DNA from: Mangifera indica
Lineage: Eukaryota > Streptophyta > Magnoliopsida > Sapindales > Anacardiaceae
Assembly: GCF_011075055.1 (NCBI RefSeq)
Contig: NC_058155.1
Location: forward strand, 11,317,537 to 11,381,536
Reading direction: 5' to 3'
Length of the DNA: 64,000 nt
The position numbers were made by a program, and so were the translations under genes. Positions 1-13,323 of this stretch are shown piece after piece (position 1 is the first letter of the stretch; every line of letters begins with the position of its first letter). The notes below the pieces were generated by a model that saw only the letters and a list, made by a program, of their open reading frames with translations, was not told where the DNA came from and made no database searches.

Positions 1-1072
1 AAATAGAAAAAACCAAGCAAACAGGCATACATAGACCACCATTTAATATTATTATCCAATTTTTCTATGAGGGTATGCATGTTATCCGATGAGATAAAAA
101 ACAGACAACCCACAGCCACAGCAATTATGGCATGACGTGAATGCTCATGTGGGTAAGGATGCGCATCAGTTAGAATTGTCCTAACCCTCTCCATTCTGAA
201 GTTATCTAATAAACCAACAAATCGGTTATCAGAACACATTGATGTGTTTGCATTAACACAGGTTAACTGCACACAATTCAAGTTATTGTGGATCAACCAC
301 ACTTCTTGAGACTAAAATAACTGTACTGGCTGGCTCCAGAACCCTGATTACATATCCAATAGAACAAAAGTCATTCAAAGGACTTGATAATATTTCTAGT
401 TGATTAATAGCATTACAATTTAAGGAAAAGAAAAAAGTAAAAAACAATGGAAAAAAAAAAAGCAAAGACGTTTAATTTAATAGTCCATGAATAAATAGGA
501 TTGAACAAATTGGTGAAATATGATCATATCTTTTCATAATTAATGATATCCAACTTCAACATTTGTTTCAAGTAACATAGTGCATCATTGTAGTATAACA
601 GCTGATCATTGTTTTTCACTGCAATCAACTATTACGCATTATTTTTAAGAAATACCGCGAACCACACAATCATAATAGCTCAAGTAAGAAAAATAAAAGT
701 AACCCTGTATATTTTGCTGTCTATATCAGTTCAGGAAAATCAAAATTTCAGGTTATTTCAATGAAGTATAAAAGACTTTAACAAATTTTTAATCATTCAC
801 CCTCCCAACCTTTCCTCGATAACCAAACAGAGCATTAGGGCTTTTCTTAAAAAAAAAAAAAAAAAAAAAACCTCTACCACTGCAAACCGCAACCTACCAA
901 AACTCATTTCCGACCAACAACATCCAAATCAAAGGAAATATGAAAGATAAAAATAAAAATAAAAGAATAAGCTTCTTTAACAATCTTTGCAAAGTTAATC
1001 GAAGTGAAATGAATCAAATAAACAAATTAAGAAGTGATGAATAGGATTGAAAATCATAGCAATAGAAAGTAC

Positions 1073-1190
1073 CTGGGAGAAAATGAAAGAAAAAGGAAGC
1101 GTGCATGTGATGATGTGAGTAGAAAAATTAAAAAGAAAAAGGAAAATGTTGCGTTTATTTATCTTAAAACGACATCATATTAATGGCATC
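1073..1190 (-). other. Possible non-coding first exon of a gene lying to the left
   Basis: On the minus strand a pyrimidine-rich stretch, typical of a plant 5' leader, ends in a CAG|GTACTT donor at about 1073. The sequence to the left (1-1072) is AT-rich and intron-like up to the window edge. The rest of the gene would be outside the window. This is inference from one splice-like site and base composition only. Confidence 0.2.
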
Positions 1191-1815
1191 TGAGAATGTC
1201 TGTGGGTGGATTCTGTGGAACATTACAAGTCAATGGCATATTCCCTTCTCAGCCCGCCCATGATTACTTGCTTGCTATGCAGAGATAACGTGCTCTATAA
1301 TTGATCAACAAAATTACGGGAAATTTCTATATAATTTTAATCCTATTTTTTATTATATAATTTTAGTAAAGAAAATAAAAACAAAAATTATTGAAATTGA
1401 TATCTAATATATCTCTTCGTTTTCGTTGAGTTTCTCGGTTGTAATCATCTCTACAGAAAATAATTAAAAAATATATAAATATATAAAATAAATAATTTTT
1501 TTTTGTAAATCAACATGCAAAAACACTGGACCGGTTCAGCCAACCCGGCCTGCCACGTTTTAAGTCAGAACGTAAAAAAACAAAAACAAAAACGTGTCGT
1601 ATTTAGCAACATAACCAGAACATTGACTTTTCATTTTCAGAAAAGAAAAACCATGACTGGTCTGTCACTGTTTCCGTTTCATTTTCCAAACGTGATATAT
1701 ATGTAAAAATACATTTTTAAGTGATGAACTCAGCGAAACGATGATTGGTCTGTCACTGTTTCTGGTTTGCATTCGGAGCTAAACCTGCTTGTGATTGATG
1801 TTAGGCTTATGGGCT

Positions 1816-1831
1816 GCGGCCTTCGGGCCGC
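1816..1831. other. GC-rich hairpin with TTCG loop
   Basis: A perfect 6-bp stem (GCGGCC/GGCCGC) closes a TTCG tetraloop, an unusually stable RNA hairpin type, inside very AT-rich DNA. No gene is attached to it, so its role is unknown. Confidence 0.5.
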
Positions 1832-3743
1832 CTCCCGATCAGAGAATGTAGCCTTATTGCGGACAAAGGATGCTTGCTTATACTAAACTCAATCTTATTT
1901 AGTTTGATAATTATGAGTTGAATTATTAAATTTGAAATTTGTTTTATTTAATAAGATTGATTTTTATTTAATATAATAATTTGATTTAAATAAAATTTTT
2001 TATTATAAAAAATAAAAATTTAAAATTATATATGTATATATATATGTGTGTGTATGTGTCAAAAGACTTATTCTTATCCAATGTTAATTTATTTTCAAAT
2101 TTATATCTATTAAGTTTTAAAAATTCAAATATTCTTTTATCATCTAACTTTTGTTAAAAAAATTTGTTAGTAATAAGTGTAAAATAATCATTTATTAATA
2201 ACATTAAAATAAATAAAATTTTATCTCTTTTTTTTTTAATTTAAAAAACTTATAATTTTCTTTCATCTTAAATTCTAAAAAGTTTGATCTTAAATTCTAA
2301 AAAATTATATTTTCTATTTTAAGATTTATTTTTTAAAACCCAACTTTTCTGGCCATCGAAACCATTTCCAGCCACCCTTTTCAACCCACTGGACTCTTTC
2401 TCCCAATAAGCTCTCTTTCCAACCGAAATCCTCTGGGTGTGGCTTCGTAGTGCACAAAGACAAAAGTTCGATTCATCTTTGTGCATGAAGACTCTTCATC
2501 ATCAATTCTGTTGGCTCTTCATCTGTCGTCGATGAGGGTGAGGTACTTAAATGTAGCCTGATTGTAGACATCAGATACGTGCTTCCTCAAATATTATAAT
2601 TTACAAACATCTAAACTTAAGTATATATTATTCCATATTATTGATTCTTTGGATTCAGTTTCAGATAATTGGACAGATGAAGATGAGATGAGGTATAGTT
2701 GTTGAATCTAATTGTCAAACAGATCAAATGATATTATCCCAGTTTTATGGCGTGTTAAATGGGAATATGATCAAATGAAGTCTCACTCCAAGTGTTCTTT
2801 AATTAAGTATCATTTGTTACTATTCACAGCCAACATTATACGGTCCTGGTTGCTTTCTTCTCTTATGCCTTTATGGGAGTTCAATCCTCATGCTACAATT
2901 TGTAAACAGAAAGAGAAGACATGGAATTATATATTATACTGAGAGGATTGATTATATAGTAATCCCAACTGCTATATAATATGAAATTTATATCTCAATA
3001 TTACTGAAACTAATAAAATATTAAAACTTTTAAGGTAAATATTTAAGTTTGAGTCTTTATCATACTCATAAAATTTTGATTTATCTGATATAATATTTAT
3101 AGGCCCGGTCATTATATTTCAGATTTATCCGTCCAATAAACACGGACGATTATATCTATATATATATATATGGAATGCCGACGGCCAACTATTAAGTGAG
3201 TGCAATTTGTATAATGCGACGAAACACATTTTCGCTGATGCAATGTGCGGTGCAGGAAGCCTTTCGTCTACTCTTCCTGCGTGAAAAGACTCTTCTATAT
3301 TACCTTGAACTTTACGTCTAAGGGTGTGTTTGGGGGGCCATCCACTGCATGAAAACAGGATGATATTGAAGAGTGAGTGAGGAAGTGGGCATTAATCTAC
3401 TTCATAATTTCTTATTGCACTTTAGTAGATCTGATCACAGAACATATCAGTCTGATGGTGCAGGTCACTAGGGTTCAACTGTGCTTATTAGTGGTAGAGG
3501 CAACTTCCCCAACTCCAGGAGCCAATACCTACTCCAGCCACCATTTCCTAATTTCAAGATTCTTCTTATTCTTTGACAATATCAATATTATGTGAAATGA
3601 CACAGTAATGGGACCTCAAGGGTTTGTGTGGGGTTAGAAAGGGTGTAGACCTTTTACCAGTACACTTGGTCAAGATCACCAGGCACTTTTAGTAATGCAC
3701 AGCATCTTTAAATATAACTCTTCAAAAAATCTTCACTTTTGTT

Positions 3744-4111
3744 TAGGGCTGGATTCGAGCCGAGCCAGCTCGAGTTTGAGCTCGGCTCGGCTCGGTTCGA
3801 GCCCGAAACTAGTCAGACTCTGCTCAGCTCGATCAAGCTCGAGCTGGCTCGGTAATTTTTTTTTTAAGTTTTTTATACAAAACGGCGTCGTTTTGATCCA
3901 TATATATATACAAAACGGTGCCGTTTTAATATGAAAAGCGAGTCAAGCCGAGCCATAAACAAGCCGAGCCATAAACAAGCCGAGCCAAAAACGAGCCGAG
4001 CCGAGTTCAGCTCGAGTCGAGCTCGAGCCGAACTCGAGCCGGCCATAAAAAAACCGAGCCGAGCCCGAGCTGGCTGCGAGCCGAGCTCGGCTCGGCTCGA
4101 ATCCAGCCCTA
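3744..4111. mobile_element. hAT-type MITE with perfect 8-bp target duplication
   Basis: The element starts TAGGGCTGGATTCGAGC and ends with the exact inverted complement, giving a terminal inverted repeat of more than 20 bp. It is flanked by a perfect 8-bp direct repeat, CTTTTGTT, at 3736-3743 and 4112-4119. TAGGG-type ends and an 8-bp duplication are the signature of hAT transposons. The interior is built from GAGC/GCTC words and two AAACGRCGTCGTTTT-like palindromes around an AT core. It has no coding capacity. The perfect flanks suggest a fairly recent insertion. Relatives lie at 41434-41680 and 55879-56089. Confidence 0.9.
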
Positions 4112-5396
4112 CTTTTGTTTACTAAAGATGATTTGATCATGACTACCATGTTTTCTAGGTAGTCGGTTGATCAGATTACACCACCCTTATACTAGAAAAT
4201 TAATGGAAAGTGCTATAACAATGTTAGCTTATCAAACACGTAAGTGTGGTTGGCTACAAAAGGACTGACAAATTGACATACATTTTTTAAACTTTAAATT
4301 AAGCTGAATATTGAATTAATTAGGATTACATATATATTACTAGAAAGTAAGTAAAGTATGGGGGTCCTCCAGTGCTCCTTTTTGAGCTTCTTCAGCTTGT
4401 AGATATATAGTTTAATTGCGCAACAACAACAGTAATAATAATCATAAAAAATGCAGTTAAGTCAAAGAAAATTTGCATAATTCTTTGGAAAATAACACAT
4501 GATAGGCGCAAAGAATATCAAAGATCAAAAGCTTAAAAGTTCGAAGAAATTATTAGCAGATTCAAGGGATTCTGCCCATTTTTCAATTTCCACAACTTGC
4601 CAATGCCATATCAAACTTTTCATCTTGCCTCTTCAAAACGACAATGACAAAGATTAAATGCACATGAAAGGCATTTCTCATATGCTCTTTAAATGGAAAT
4701 ACAGCATTTAGAAAATATTTATTATATCTTACAATCGATGCGTATATACAAGTCCACCCCACCCTTATCATCAGAGACAGAGAGATTCAGGAAATTTACG
4801 TTAACTGTGATTAGGATTTCCATGTTTCAGCAAGTTTCTTATTGAACCTGCTAATTTATTTTCAGTCCACTCTCAGAGTTCAATGTTGAAACAAAAAAAG
4901 AGAAGAAAGAGTAAAGGTAATCCATGATAGGATACTTCGAAAGAGATTGATTGATCTTTTAAGTAGGTGTAGATTCATGAATTATATGATGTGTAAACAG
5001 TGGTCGCCTGCAACTTTTCAAATAGTTTTTACGGCAGATGATCAACCTTTGAGGGCCTAACATTAAGTCAAATTAATGTGTAATTGAATTTGCACCAGAA
5101 AGGTATTGTTCAAGAAATCAAATATTACAGCGTGTAAGTTTATATTAAGTGTAAAGATAGAGAGATAAAAAGAACTAGATAGAAAAGTTGCATGGGGGGC
5201 ATGCAAAATTTGAAGATAACAGATACCTCACGCTTTGAAAGAATATACTACTGAGCAGACATTTGAGTTGAGTCATATACAAAAGAGAATATAAGACGAA
5301 ATGTCATCATTCTTTATGTAACCCATTTGCATTTCAGGCATTGTAATTTGAATTACTATCTCTAAAAAGTTTCGCCATTACTGACTGCTATAACTC

Positions 5397-5404
5397 TATA
5401 AAAA
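5397..5404 (+). promoter_or_regulatory. TATA box of the CEP gene
   Basis: TATAAAAA lies 110 bp upstream of the CEP start codon at 5514, which is a normal position for a plant TATA box with a leader of about 80 nt. The leader is pyrimidine-rich around 5440-5480. Confidence 0.6.
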
Positions 5405-5513
5405 CCTAAGCTCACAAATGAGTTCACCCATACCTAGCCTTAGCCTTCTCTTCTTCCCTTGCTAGCTAGCTCCTTCTGGTTAGTTTCAGAATCTCTAGTG
5501 ATCAAGTTTTAAC

Positions 5514-5828
5514 ATGATTTTCACCAGAGATTTTCTCTTTGTACTGATCATTTGTTCCCATGGAATCATGTTCATCGAGGGGAGGGCGCTTTTAAATAAA
5601 TTAGAGAGAAATATTAAGAATCAGGCTGTGAATGATACTATTATCAACTCAAGCCGCTACATTTTAGAACTTGAAGCTGAAGCAAAGAGCTCAGTTGGTG
5701 ACAGTCCTCCTACTCCCTTGGCGGCTGCAGTCCACCGTGTTTCAGCCGACGACTACCGTCCCACGGAGCCCGGCCACAGCCCTGGCGTTGGTCACTCTTA
5801 TGGGCCTGGCGCTGAAGGTCCAAACTAA
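5514..5828 (+). CDS. CEP (C-terminally encoded peptide) precursor
   Basis: This single-exon gene encodes a 104-residue secreted pre-propeptide of the CEP family. Residues 1-24 are a hydrophobic signal peptide (FLFVLIICSHG core), followed by a variable acidic propeptide. One CEP domain lies at about residues 80-94, DYRPTEPGHSPGVGH, with the family hallmark of spaced prolines (hydroxylation sites) and the SPGVGH end. A 10-residue tail, SYGPGAEGPN, follows. Mature CEPs are 15-mers perceived by CEPR receptor kinases in systemic nitrogen signalling and root growth; that role is family knowledge. Only one peptide copy is present, whereas some CEP precursors hold several. A TATA box sits at 5397. 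The start is the first ATG of the frame. Confidence 0.92.
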   Translation: MIFTRDFLFVLIICSHGIMFIEGRALLNKLERNIKNQAVNDTIINSSRYILELEAEAKSSVGDSPPTPLAAAVHRVSADDYRPTEPGHSPGVGHSYGPGAEGPN

Positions 5829-8800
5829 ATTAAAGTCCGAAGGCATACATTATAAATGCATAATTAATTCTTAATTATCGCTAAATTTTTATCATCAAAT
5901 AATCGATATAAATGTTAAATATTTAGTGTCCTTTCAGTTTCTATAGTCCAAGCATCGTCTCTGTCGTCTCCTTCAATGTATTTGTAAAGCATTTTATGTC
6001 ATAAATAAAGATATAGAGCTTAACTTGTGTATACATTGAACTCAGTGCTGAGAATTCCAAGCTTTTTCCTGCAATGTAATTCATGATCTGTGAGCCTGAG
6101 ACTTCTCCTATGGAATATATGTCTATGACAATCTTTTGAATCATTTGTTTCAAATTATAAGAAAATTATTCATCAGCAGATTCTGACAACTGGAATCAAA
6201 AGGAGTTAATAATAGAACAGTGTTGAAACTATAGCCAGCCATTACCATCAAACGCGTCTCCTGCCTAAAAAAGCAACACTTGAATAAATAAAATCTGGTA
6301 ATTAACTGATATGAATTACGAAATATGAACCTTGGGAAAACCATGGAGCTAGTGCTAATGATAGTCTCGAGCAAACACTGTAATGTATCAAAAAATATAA
6401 ACTTTAAGACATCTCAAAAACTAACTATTCAAATTAGAGAATCAAAACTATATAAACTTTACATTAGAAACTCGTATTTTTTAATATGAGATATAAATTT
6501 CATATTTTATATTTAGAATTCTAACATTAACAAATATAATAGTAGGATAGGAGTGAAGATATGTTCGAGATTTCTATGATCATAGTCTAGAGCTTGCATA
6601 CGGAGGCACCTACAATTGTCGAATAACACAAGTATGTGGCAATTTAATTATCACTACATATACCTAGAATCTTTAGTTTCCGAATTCAAATAACCTTTAT
6701 CAAAATTCAAATCACCATTGATTATGCGAATATGTATAATATAAAATTAGGAGAATAATACGATAATGTCAATTTTTCTATATATTTTTGAATATGTTTC
6801 ATGTAGCTTCATTCAATTAAAAAATAGAGGATTCTTAATTATTAAACCTATAGGCAATTCATTTGTACATAAATGGTAATGGCAACTGAGCTGCACTGAC
6901 TAATCCTCTCAGAGGTTTGATTAAATGATATATTCTTATTTTTTAAGTTTAAAAAATCTTTTAACTCTTCCATTGCGAACCGACCCAAGTCGAGAGCCCA
7001 CTTCGAATCCCCAATCCAGCCCTATTGCGTTGTATGACTTTCCATTTTGACATTCTGAACAAAGGACTTCAGCCCTCATACAATTTCAGTTGTCAACTGG
7101 CGTTGATATTGGATTTTGTAGCTTTCATATCATATCTTGTCTTCGGTCCAATTTGGCTAAACTGCTAAAGTTTGATTACAGTGTCAGCCTTAAAAGTAAG
7201 TTGTTCTTGTTTTGGGCCGAACATTTATCAACTTAGCTTGAATAGGAATAGGTTTTCTCCGGCACTTTAACACAACCCCATGGTGAACACAAACTCTAAG
7301 AGTCCATTTGATTCTAGAATTTAAAGATTACCTCAATAATTTATTTTTTATTATTTTATTTAATTTATCAGTAATAAAATATTATAGTAATTATTTATTA
7401 TTAATACTAACGTGACAGATAATATATGTGGTAATCTGATTACCACCTTCATTTTAGCTATTAAAATATCACTAATGTGATATTGATTTTATTATAATTA
7501 TATTATTATTTATTAATTTTTTGAAACAAAAATAAATTTATTTTTAATTAATATAACAAATAATATAAAAAATATTTAAAAATAATTATATTCAATGGCA
7601 TTTAAGTAAAATAATTTGCTAGTGTTCTTTTATTACCTTTAACCAAACATAATAATTATTTATACTTAATATAGTAATCATTTATACCTAATAATTTTTT
7701 GAGTAATCTATCTTCAAAGTAATCTTTCTATTTTGGTAGTAAAACATTACTCAAATCAAACGTCTCCTAAGATCATAAACTCATAAATACTGATATATGT
7801 TTCATTATTTAAATATTATTATATAATTTAATAATTTTAAATTAAATATAAAATAATATTTAATTGTATAATAATATATTATTTAAAATGATTAAATGAC
7901 TATTTTCTTTCCAACTTTTGTTAAAAAAACAAATATATATTTGGGGTAGTTGAAAAACTCGAATACTCACCTAAAGTTTAGTTCATCACCATACACCTGA
8001 GAATAAAATTATTATTTTACCAATAATATTAAAATAATTAAAATTATATCTTATATTTTTATTTTTGTTTGAAAAACTAATAATTTTTTCTCATCAATAA
8101 GGTTTGAAAATTTCACTTTTTCTCCCTAGAATTTGATATCCCAAAATTTAGTCACCTCCTCCAATGAATGACAACTCTCCTCTCCAACAACGCCCTCCCA
8201 AAGGACAAAACCTTCTTTTGGATGATGATTCATCTCATTTGGAAGACAATGATAGAAATATGATTGAGTTTAGGTTGAAAATTGATAATGGTTTTGTAGT
8301 AAAAGAGGTGAAATAAAAAATTGAAGCATTTAGGGGGAGAAAAGTTTTTTTTTTTTTTAAATTGAGATTTTAAGTAAAATGTAAATTTAAATTATGTAAA
8401 GAAAATAAAATAAAATAATAAAGTTTTTTTAATATTATTATAAAAATAAGTGCTTAAATTTTATATTTAATAAGAATTGTAATAAAAATTTAAAATTGAA
8501 TAAATATTTGAATTTTTACCCTAGCATAAATGTAATTTTAAAAATTGAGCTAACAATTTGATGTAAAATAACCCTTTGGCCTATTTAAATATAATCAAAA
8601 TTGGGTGTACATCTTTTCCTAATAAATCTACAACAAATATGGAGAAAAATAACAAAAAAATATCTATAATTTGCTTTGCTGCGAGGGTAGCTGGCGGCGG
8701 ATCAAGAAGAGAGAGACCTCAACACTCAACACCGTCACATGCATATCCTTAGTTTCTCTTAAATCCAACGGTTAAGATTAATCTACACTCCATATCCATT

Positions 8801-9043
8801 GGCTCTTACTCAACCTCGTTTACAAACCCGCCACACGTATCCGCCATCCTCAACATAAATCTTCTCCTTGTACCCTAACTTCCCTTCTCTCTCTCTTGAT
8901 CTCAGATTCAACTGTTTCTCTCTCCAAAACCTCTGATTCATTCTATTATTATTTTCTTAATTTAATTGAATCTATAACAAATAAATTAAAATCTTTTGCG
9001 AAAGAGAGGAAGATATAGATATATATTTATATTTATATTATAA
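5829..9043. other. AT-rich intergenic region with repeats
   Basis: No coding sequence is recognised. It contains the Tourist-like MITE at 7300-7767, an AT-rich dispersed repeat copy at about 7776-7900, and a degenerate repeat at about 7900-8580 that resembles sequence at 2060-2340. The last ~350 bp, with pyrimidine-rich stretches near 8880-8930, is the probable promoter and leader of the RRM gene. Confidence 0.6.
7300..7767. mobile_element. Probable Tourist-like (PIF/Harbinger) MITE
   Basis: The left end reads GAGTCCATTTGATT and the inverted right end GGAGACGTTTGATT; 9 of 14 positions match, including the shared TTTGATT. Both ends abut TAA (7297-7299 and 7768-7770), the usual 3-bp target of PIF/Harbinger MITEs. 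The inside is AT-rich with no coding sequence. Terminal similarity is imperfect, so this is a moderate call. Confidence 0.5.
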
Positions 9044-11708
9044 ATGAATAAGACGCAACCAAATGGCTCTGAATCATCGCAGGCAGAGCAACAGCAGAAT
9101 CAACGGCAGCAACAGCAGTGGGTGACGGTGCAGTATGCGGCTGCACCCATGGTAATGCAGCCGCAAATGATACCACCTCAACATTATCCTATGCCTCCAC
9201 CGCCGTATATGCCATACCATTATCAACATCCTCATCATCATCAACCGCACGTGCAGCACCTCCAGCAACAACAGCATCAAGGAGGATCCAGTGGCGAAAA
9301 CAAGACTGTTTGGGTCGGTGATTTGCATCATTGGATGGATGAGAATTACCTCCACACCTGTTTTGGTTCCACTGGAGAGGTCCAAACTCTCTGTTTCTCT
9401 CTAGCTCTACGTAGTTTTAATGGTTGTTGATGTTCTTATTAACTCTTCATAAGTTTGTGATGTTGCTATTTATGGAAAGTTATATGGTATGATTAGTTTA
9501 TTTTATTATACTTGAAAGTGAAAGAAAAGTTGTTGCTTTAGTGAAAATTGTTATAGGATTGGAACCGTTTATCAATTCGGGGCGTAAGGTCATTGAATAG
9601 TTGAAAATGCCGAAAAAATTATTTCACGTTTAAGAGTTAATGATGTAATTTGATCCTAAAAATGGAATGACTTCGTTCGTGTATTGGGCATGGCTACGCA
9701 AAATGTGAAGTAAGGACTTTAAAAAGGATTAAATATAACTATCTGTGGGGATGTTTTCTGGGATAACTTTTTGTTATAAAGCTTTAATACTCTCAGGAGA
9801 TGTTATATGTTAGAAGTTTGTATCATTTAGCTGAAATCTCATTACGCCTGGATAATGGAGGTGTTCTGCTTCATTTTTTTTCTTCTGTCTATTCATTTTG
9901 TTGCCTTGCCTTCTCATTTCTAACATGTCGTGTTCTATATCTTGTAGATTGCCTCCATTAAGGTTATTCGCAATAAGCAGACAGGACTGTCAGAGGGTTA
10001 TGGATTTGTGGAATTTTTTACCCATGCAACAGCTGAGAAAATTCTACAAACCTATTCGACAACCCTGATGCCTAATACAGACCAGGCTTTCCGCCTGAAC
10101 TGGGCAACATTTAGCATGGGTGACAAGCGCCCAGATAATGGTCCTGGTCTTTCTATTTTTGTCGGTGATTTAGCTGCTGATGTTACTGATGGCTTATTGC
10201 ATGAAACTTTTGCTAGTAAATATCCATCTGTTAAAGCTGCAAAAGTTGTCTTTGATGCCAATACTGGTCGCTCAAAAGGTTATGGTTTTGTGAGGTTTGG
10301 AGATGATAATGAGAGATCACAGGCCATGATTGAAATGAATGGTGTCTATTGTTCAAGCAGACCCATGCGAATTGGTGCTGCTACTCCCAGGAAATCGTCA
10401 GGATATCAACAACAATATTCATCACAAGGTAGTTAATAACCTTCTTGCATTGCTTGTCCCTCTTCTTCTCTCTACTGAATGAGTTCTCCAGGATTCTTCA
10501 TAGATTACCCTTCAATGCCACCTCCTCTTTATTGACATAACTAGTTTTTAGACTTCAGTTTCTGTATGAATCAATAAGTAGTTCTAGATTTTACATTTTG
10601 AAGTGGCATTCTTTTGGTGGGAATAGTGAGTTTTCTGTCTTTATGCTTTATTTGTCTCTGCTTCTTTGTTGACTTACTTTGGTTCAGCTTGCTCTTATGT
10701 TTATTTTTTCTATTGCCTTATGTTTCTAAGGATGATGCAGGACTGGAAAGAGAAAAGAGAAAGACGGAAAATAGTTTTGTAAAAGTTGTCTTCATATTGT
10801 CAAGAAAAATGATTCTTTTTCTGCTTTGCTTTTATTTTGGTAGGTGGATATGCATCAAATGCTGCCTCAGGCCAAGGCTTTCAATCTGATGGGGATTCTT
10901 CAAATACAACTGTCGGTTTCTTGCTTCCTTCATCTAGTTTTTTTGTTAAGGACCAGCGATTTTGGCTAATACTTGTTTTGTTTTAGATATTTGTTGGAGG
11001 GCTTGACCATAATGTGAATGATGAAGATCTTAGACAACCTTTTTCTCAGTATGGTGAAATACTCTCTGTTAAAATACCAGCTGGAAAAGGATGTGGGTTT
11101 GTACAATTTGCCAACAGGTGAAATTTCTTCTTGTATTTACCTCTGGCATCCTAGTAAACAAACTAATAATCTAGTTTTACTCTAGTTCTTGCTTCAATCA
11201 CTTAGTTACATGCGATCTCTCTTAACAGAGATAATGCTGAGGAAGCTTTACAGAAGTTGAATGGGACAGTAATTGGCAAGCAAACAGTGCGTCTTTCTTG
11301 GGGTCGCAATCCAGCTAATAAGCAGGCATATCTCTCCCCCATTTTACTACCAAGCATTTTCTTAAAATTGAATAAGCATTATGCTAAATAGTGTACCTGT
11401 GAATACTATTTGCATATATGATATTTTTTGATAAATACTGAATTGAGTGTCTAAAAACAATTTAGCTATCAGATTGAGTTGTTATGATGCTATATTCTGT
11501 TGTGAGTTCTTCAATAACTAGTTAATTTGTGGTTTAGCAGTTTAGAGCAGATTATGGGAACCAATGGGGTGGTGCATATTATGGAGGGCTGGTCTATGAT
11601 GGTTATGGCTATGCTCTGCCTCCACATGATCCAAGCATGTACGCTGTAGCAGCCCCAGCCTACAGAGCCTACCCTGTTTATGGCAGTCATCAGCAACAAG
11701 TAAGCTGA
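9044..11708 (+). CDS. RBP45/RBP47-like RNA-binding protein, three RRMs
   Basis: Six exons (9044-9379, 9948-10428, 10844-10911, 10987-11117, 11229-11325, 11541-11708) encode 426 residues, the usual size of the family. The N-terminus is Gln/Pro/His-rich (1-85). RRM1 spans about 87-166 (RNP2 VWVGDL, RNP1 EGYGFVEF), RRM2 about 179-258 (SIFVGDL, KGYGFVRF) and RRM3 about 295-368 (IFVGGL, GCGFVQFA). A Gly/Tyr-rich tail ends in QQQVS. RBP45/47 proteins are nuclear poly(U)/poly(A)-binding hnRNP-like proteins that join stress granules. RRM1 is split by an intron after Glu112. The fifth intron has a GC donor and a tandem TAGCAG acceptor (see separate entries). The exact RBP45 versus RBP47 subclass is not resolved. 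Confidence 0.93.
11326..11540 (+). other. GC-AG intron with tandem (NAGNAG) acceptor
   Basis: Exon 5 of the RRM gene must end at AAGCAG|GCATAT: the frame and the conserved SWGRNPANKQ segment place it there, and there is no GT donor nearby in a usable phase. The acceptor is TAGCAG, so the splice site may fall after 11537 or 11540 and add or drop one Gln. Confidence 0.75.
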
Positions 11709-13323
11709 AAGGGACCGAATGAGAGCATGTAGCTGCTGTAATTAAATGTTATCACGTTAGAAAAGGCAAATCTGCCTGATTTCTCCGTAGTCTGTTTGGT
11801 TATGTAGAATTATTATAAAATCCCTTCTGTTATGGAGCGGAGCTGAATTTTGACAACCTGAGCTAGTTTTCTAGGGATTGGATTTATTATTTGCTTAGAA
11901 CTAAGGGAGTTAATGAGAAACTTATCGTTGGAATACATGATCTTGCAATGTGTGCTGCATTCTACTTTCTGGATGGAGAGTGTCATTGGGTTTGATCTAG
12001 AGTAGTGGCTTCATTGCGTGCTTGCTCTGTTTGGTATGTGTTGGAATGATTCGTTAGCATTCTCGTGATCCGCATTTTAGAGAGTTTAAATTTTTGTCAT
12101 ATAAATTATCAGTCTCCTAACTTGAATTACGTTAAGTCCGGAAATTAGTCTCTTCTTGATGTTACATGATTTGCACGAATCCTGGGTAGGATGGCTTGAA
12201 GTAATCCCCTCAACATTGTATATAAACAGATTGAGTGATATTATATGGACAAACAAATTATATAAACTGAGATAATAGTATTTGATTAGATGAGTTTGAA
12301 GTAAGAGTAAAAATGGATAATCGTATCATTTAATTATAAGTTATCTCTTGCTTTGTATAGATAAGTTTGGACAATTCCAATATAACAAATGGTTATATGA
12401 GCGCTCTTAGCTATCTCTCTCTGTGTCAGAAGGTTTTTGGATGGAAACTAGAGGAAGAACTCAAAGGCATCTCACAACTTTTAGGTGCTTGTTGCTGTTA
12501 CAAGAATTGCATGAATCTGGGGTAGGATGGCTTGAAGTAATCCCCTCAACATTGTATATAAACCGACACAAATTATACAAATTATATAAATTGAGATAAT
12601 AATATTTGATTAGATGATTTTAAAGTGAAAAAAAAAAATGAATAATCACATTATTTAATTATAAATTATTATTTAGTTTATATAGATAAGTTTGAACAAT
12701 GTGAATATAACAAATAGTTACATGGGCGCTCTTAACACCTCTCCCTTTGTTATAAGGTTATTGGATTGGAACTAGAGAAAAAATTCAAAGTCTCTCATAA
12801 TTTTTATGCATTAGTTGTCGTTACATGATTTACATGAATCCTAGATAGGATGGCTCGAAATAATCTCTCTAATATTGTATATAAATAGATTGAATAGTAT
12901 TATATAAATAAATAAATTACATAAATTGAGATAATAATATTTAATAAATAATTGCGGGAGTTGATTTCAAATTTCAAATTATCTCTTAATTTATGTAAAT
13001 GAATTTAAATAATTTAAAGAAAAATTAATTAAAATAGAAATAAAATTTACCACGTAAACCTTTTTTGGTAAAATTTCTGTAGTTTTATTTTTTTAAGCAA
13101 ACCTTACTTTCTATTCCAACAATACTCTTTAACCTATTTCTTCCAATTTAGATTAGTTTTTACTAGAAAATCTTTTATTTTTGAGAGTATATAAATTAAA
13201 TTTAATTTTTCTATAATTATTAAGATTTACATATAAAAAACAAATTAATTTGTGATGTAATAGTTAATATTTACATACCTTTAGAAAAATGATGAATATA
13301 ACTACACAAAGAGTGCATGTGGG

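Larger units (their letters stand above)
1..3743. other. AT-rich intergenic region, no protein gene seen
   Basis: I see no convincing coding sequence here; open frames are short, start at non-ATG codons or have poor composition. The stretch holds long A/T runs (an A-run near 850), (TA)n/(TG)n microsatellites near 2028-2060 and 3155-3170, and AT-rich repeat debris at about 2060-2340. A GC-rich hairpin at 1816-1831 stands out from the AT-rich surroundings. Position 1073 carries a good splice donor on the minus strand, treated separately. Confidence 0.6.

Noticed and set aside
3695..4149. Ser/Arg-rich open frames on both strands
   Set aside because: They are the GAGC/GCTC repeats of the hAT MITE.
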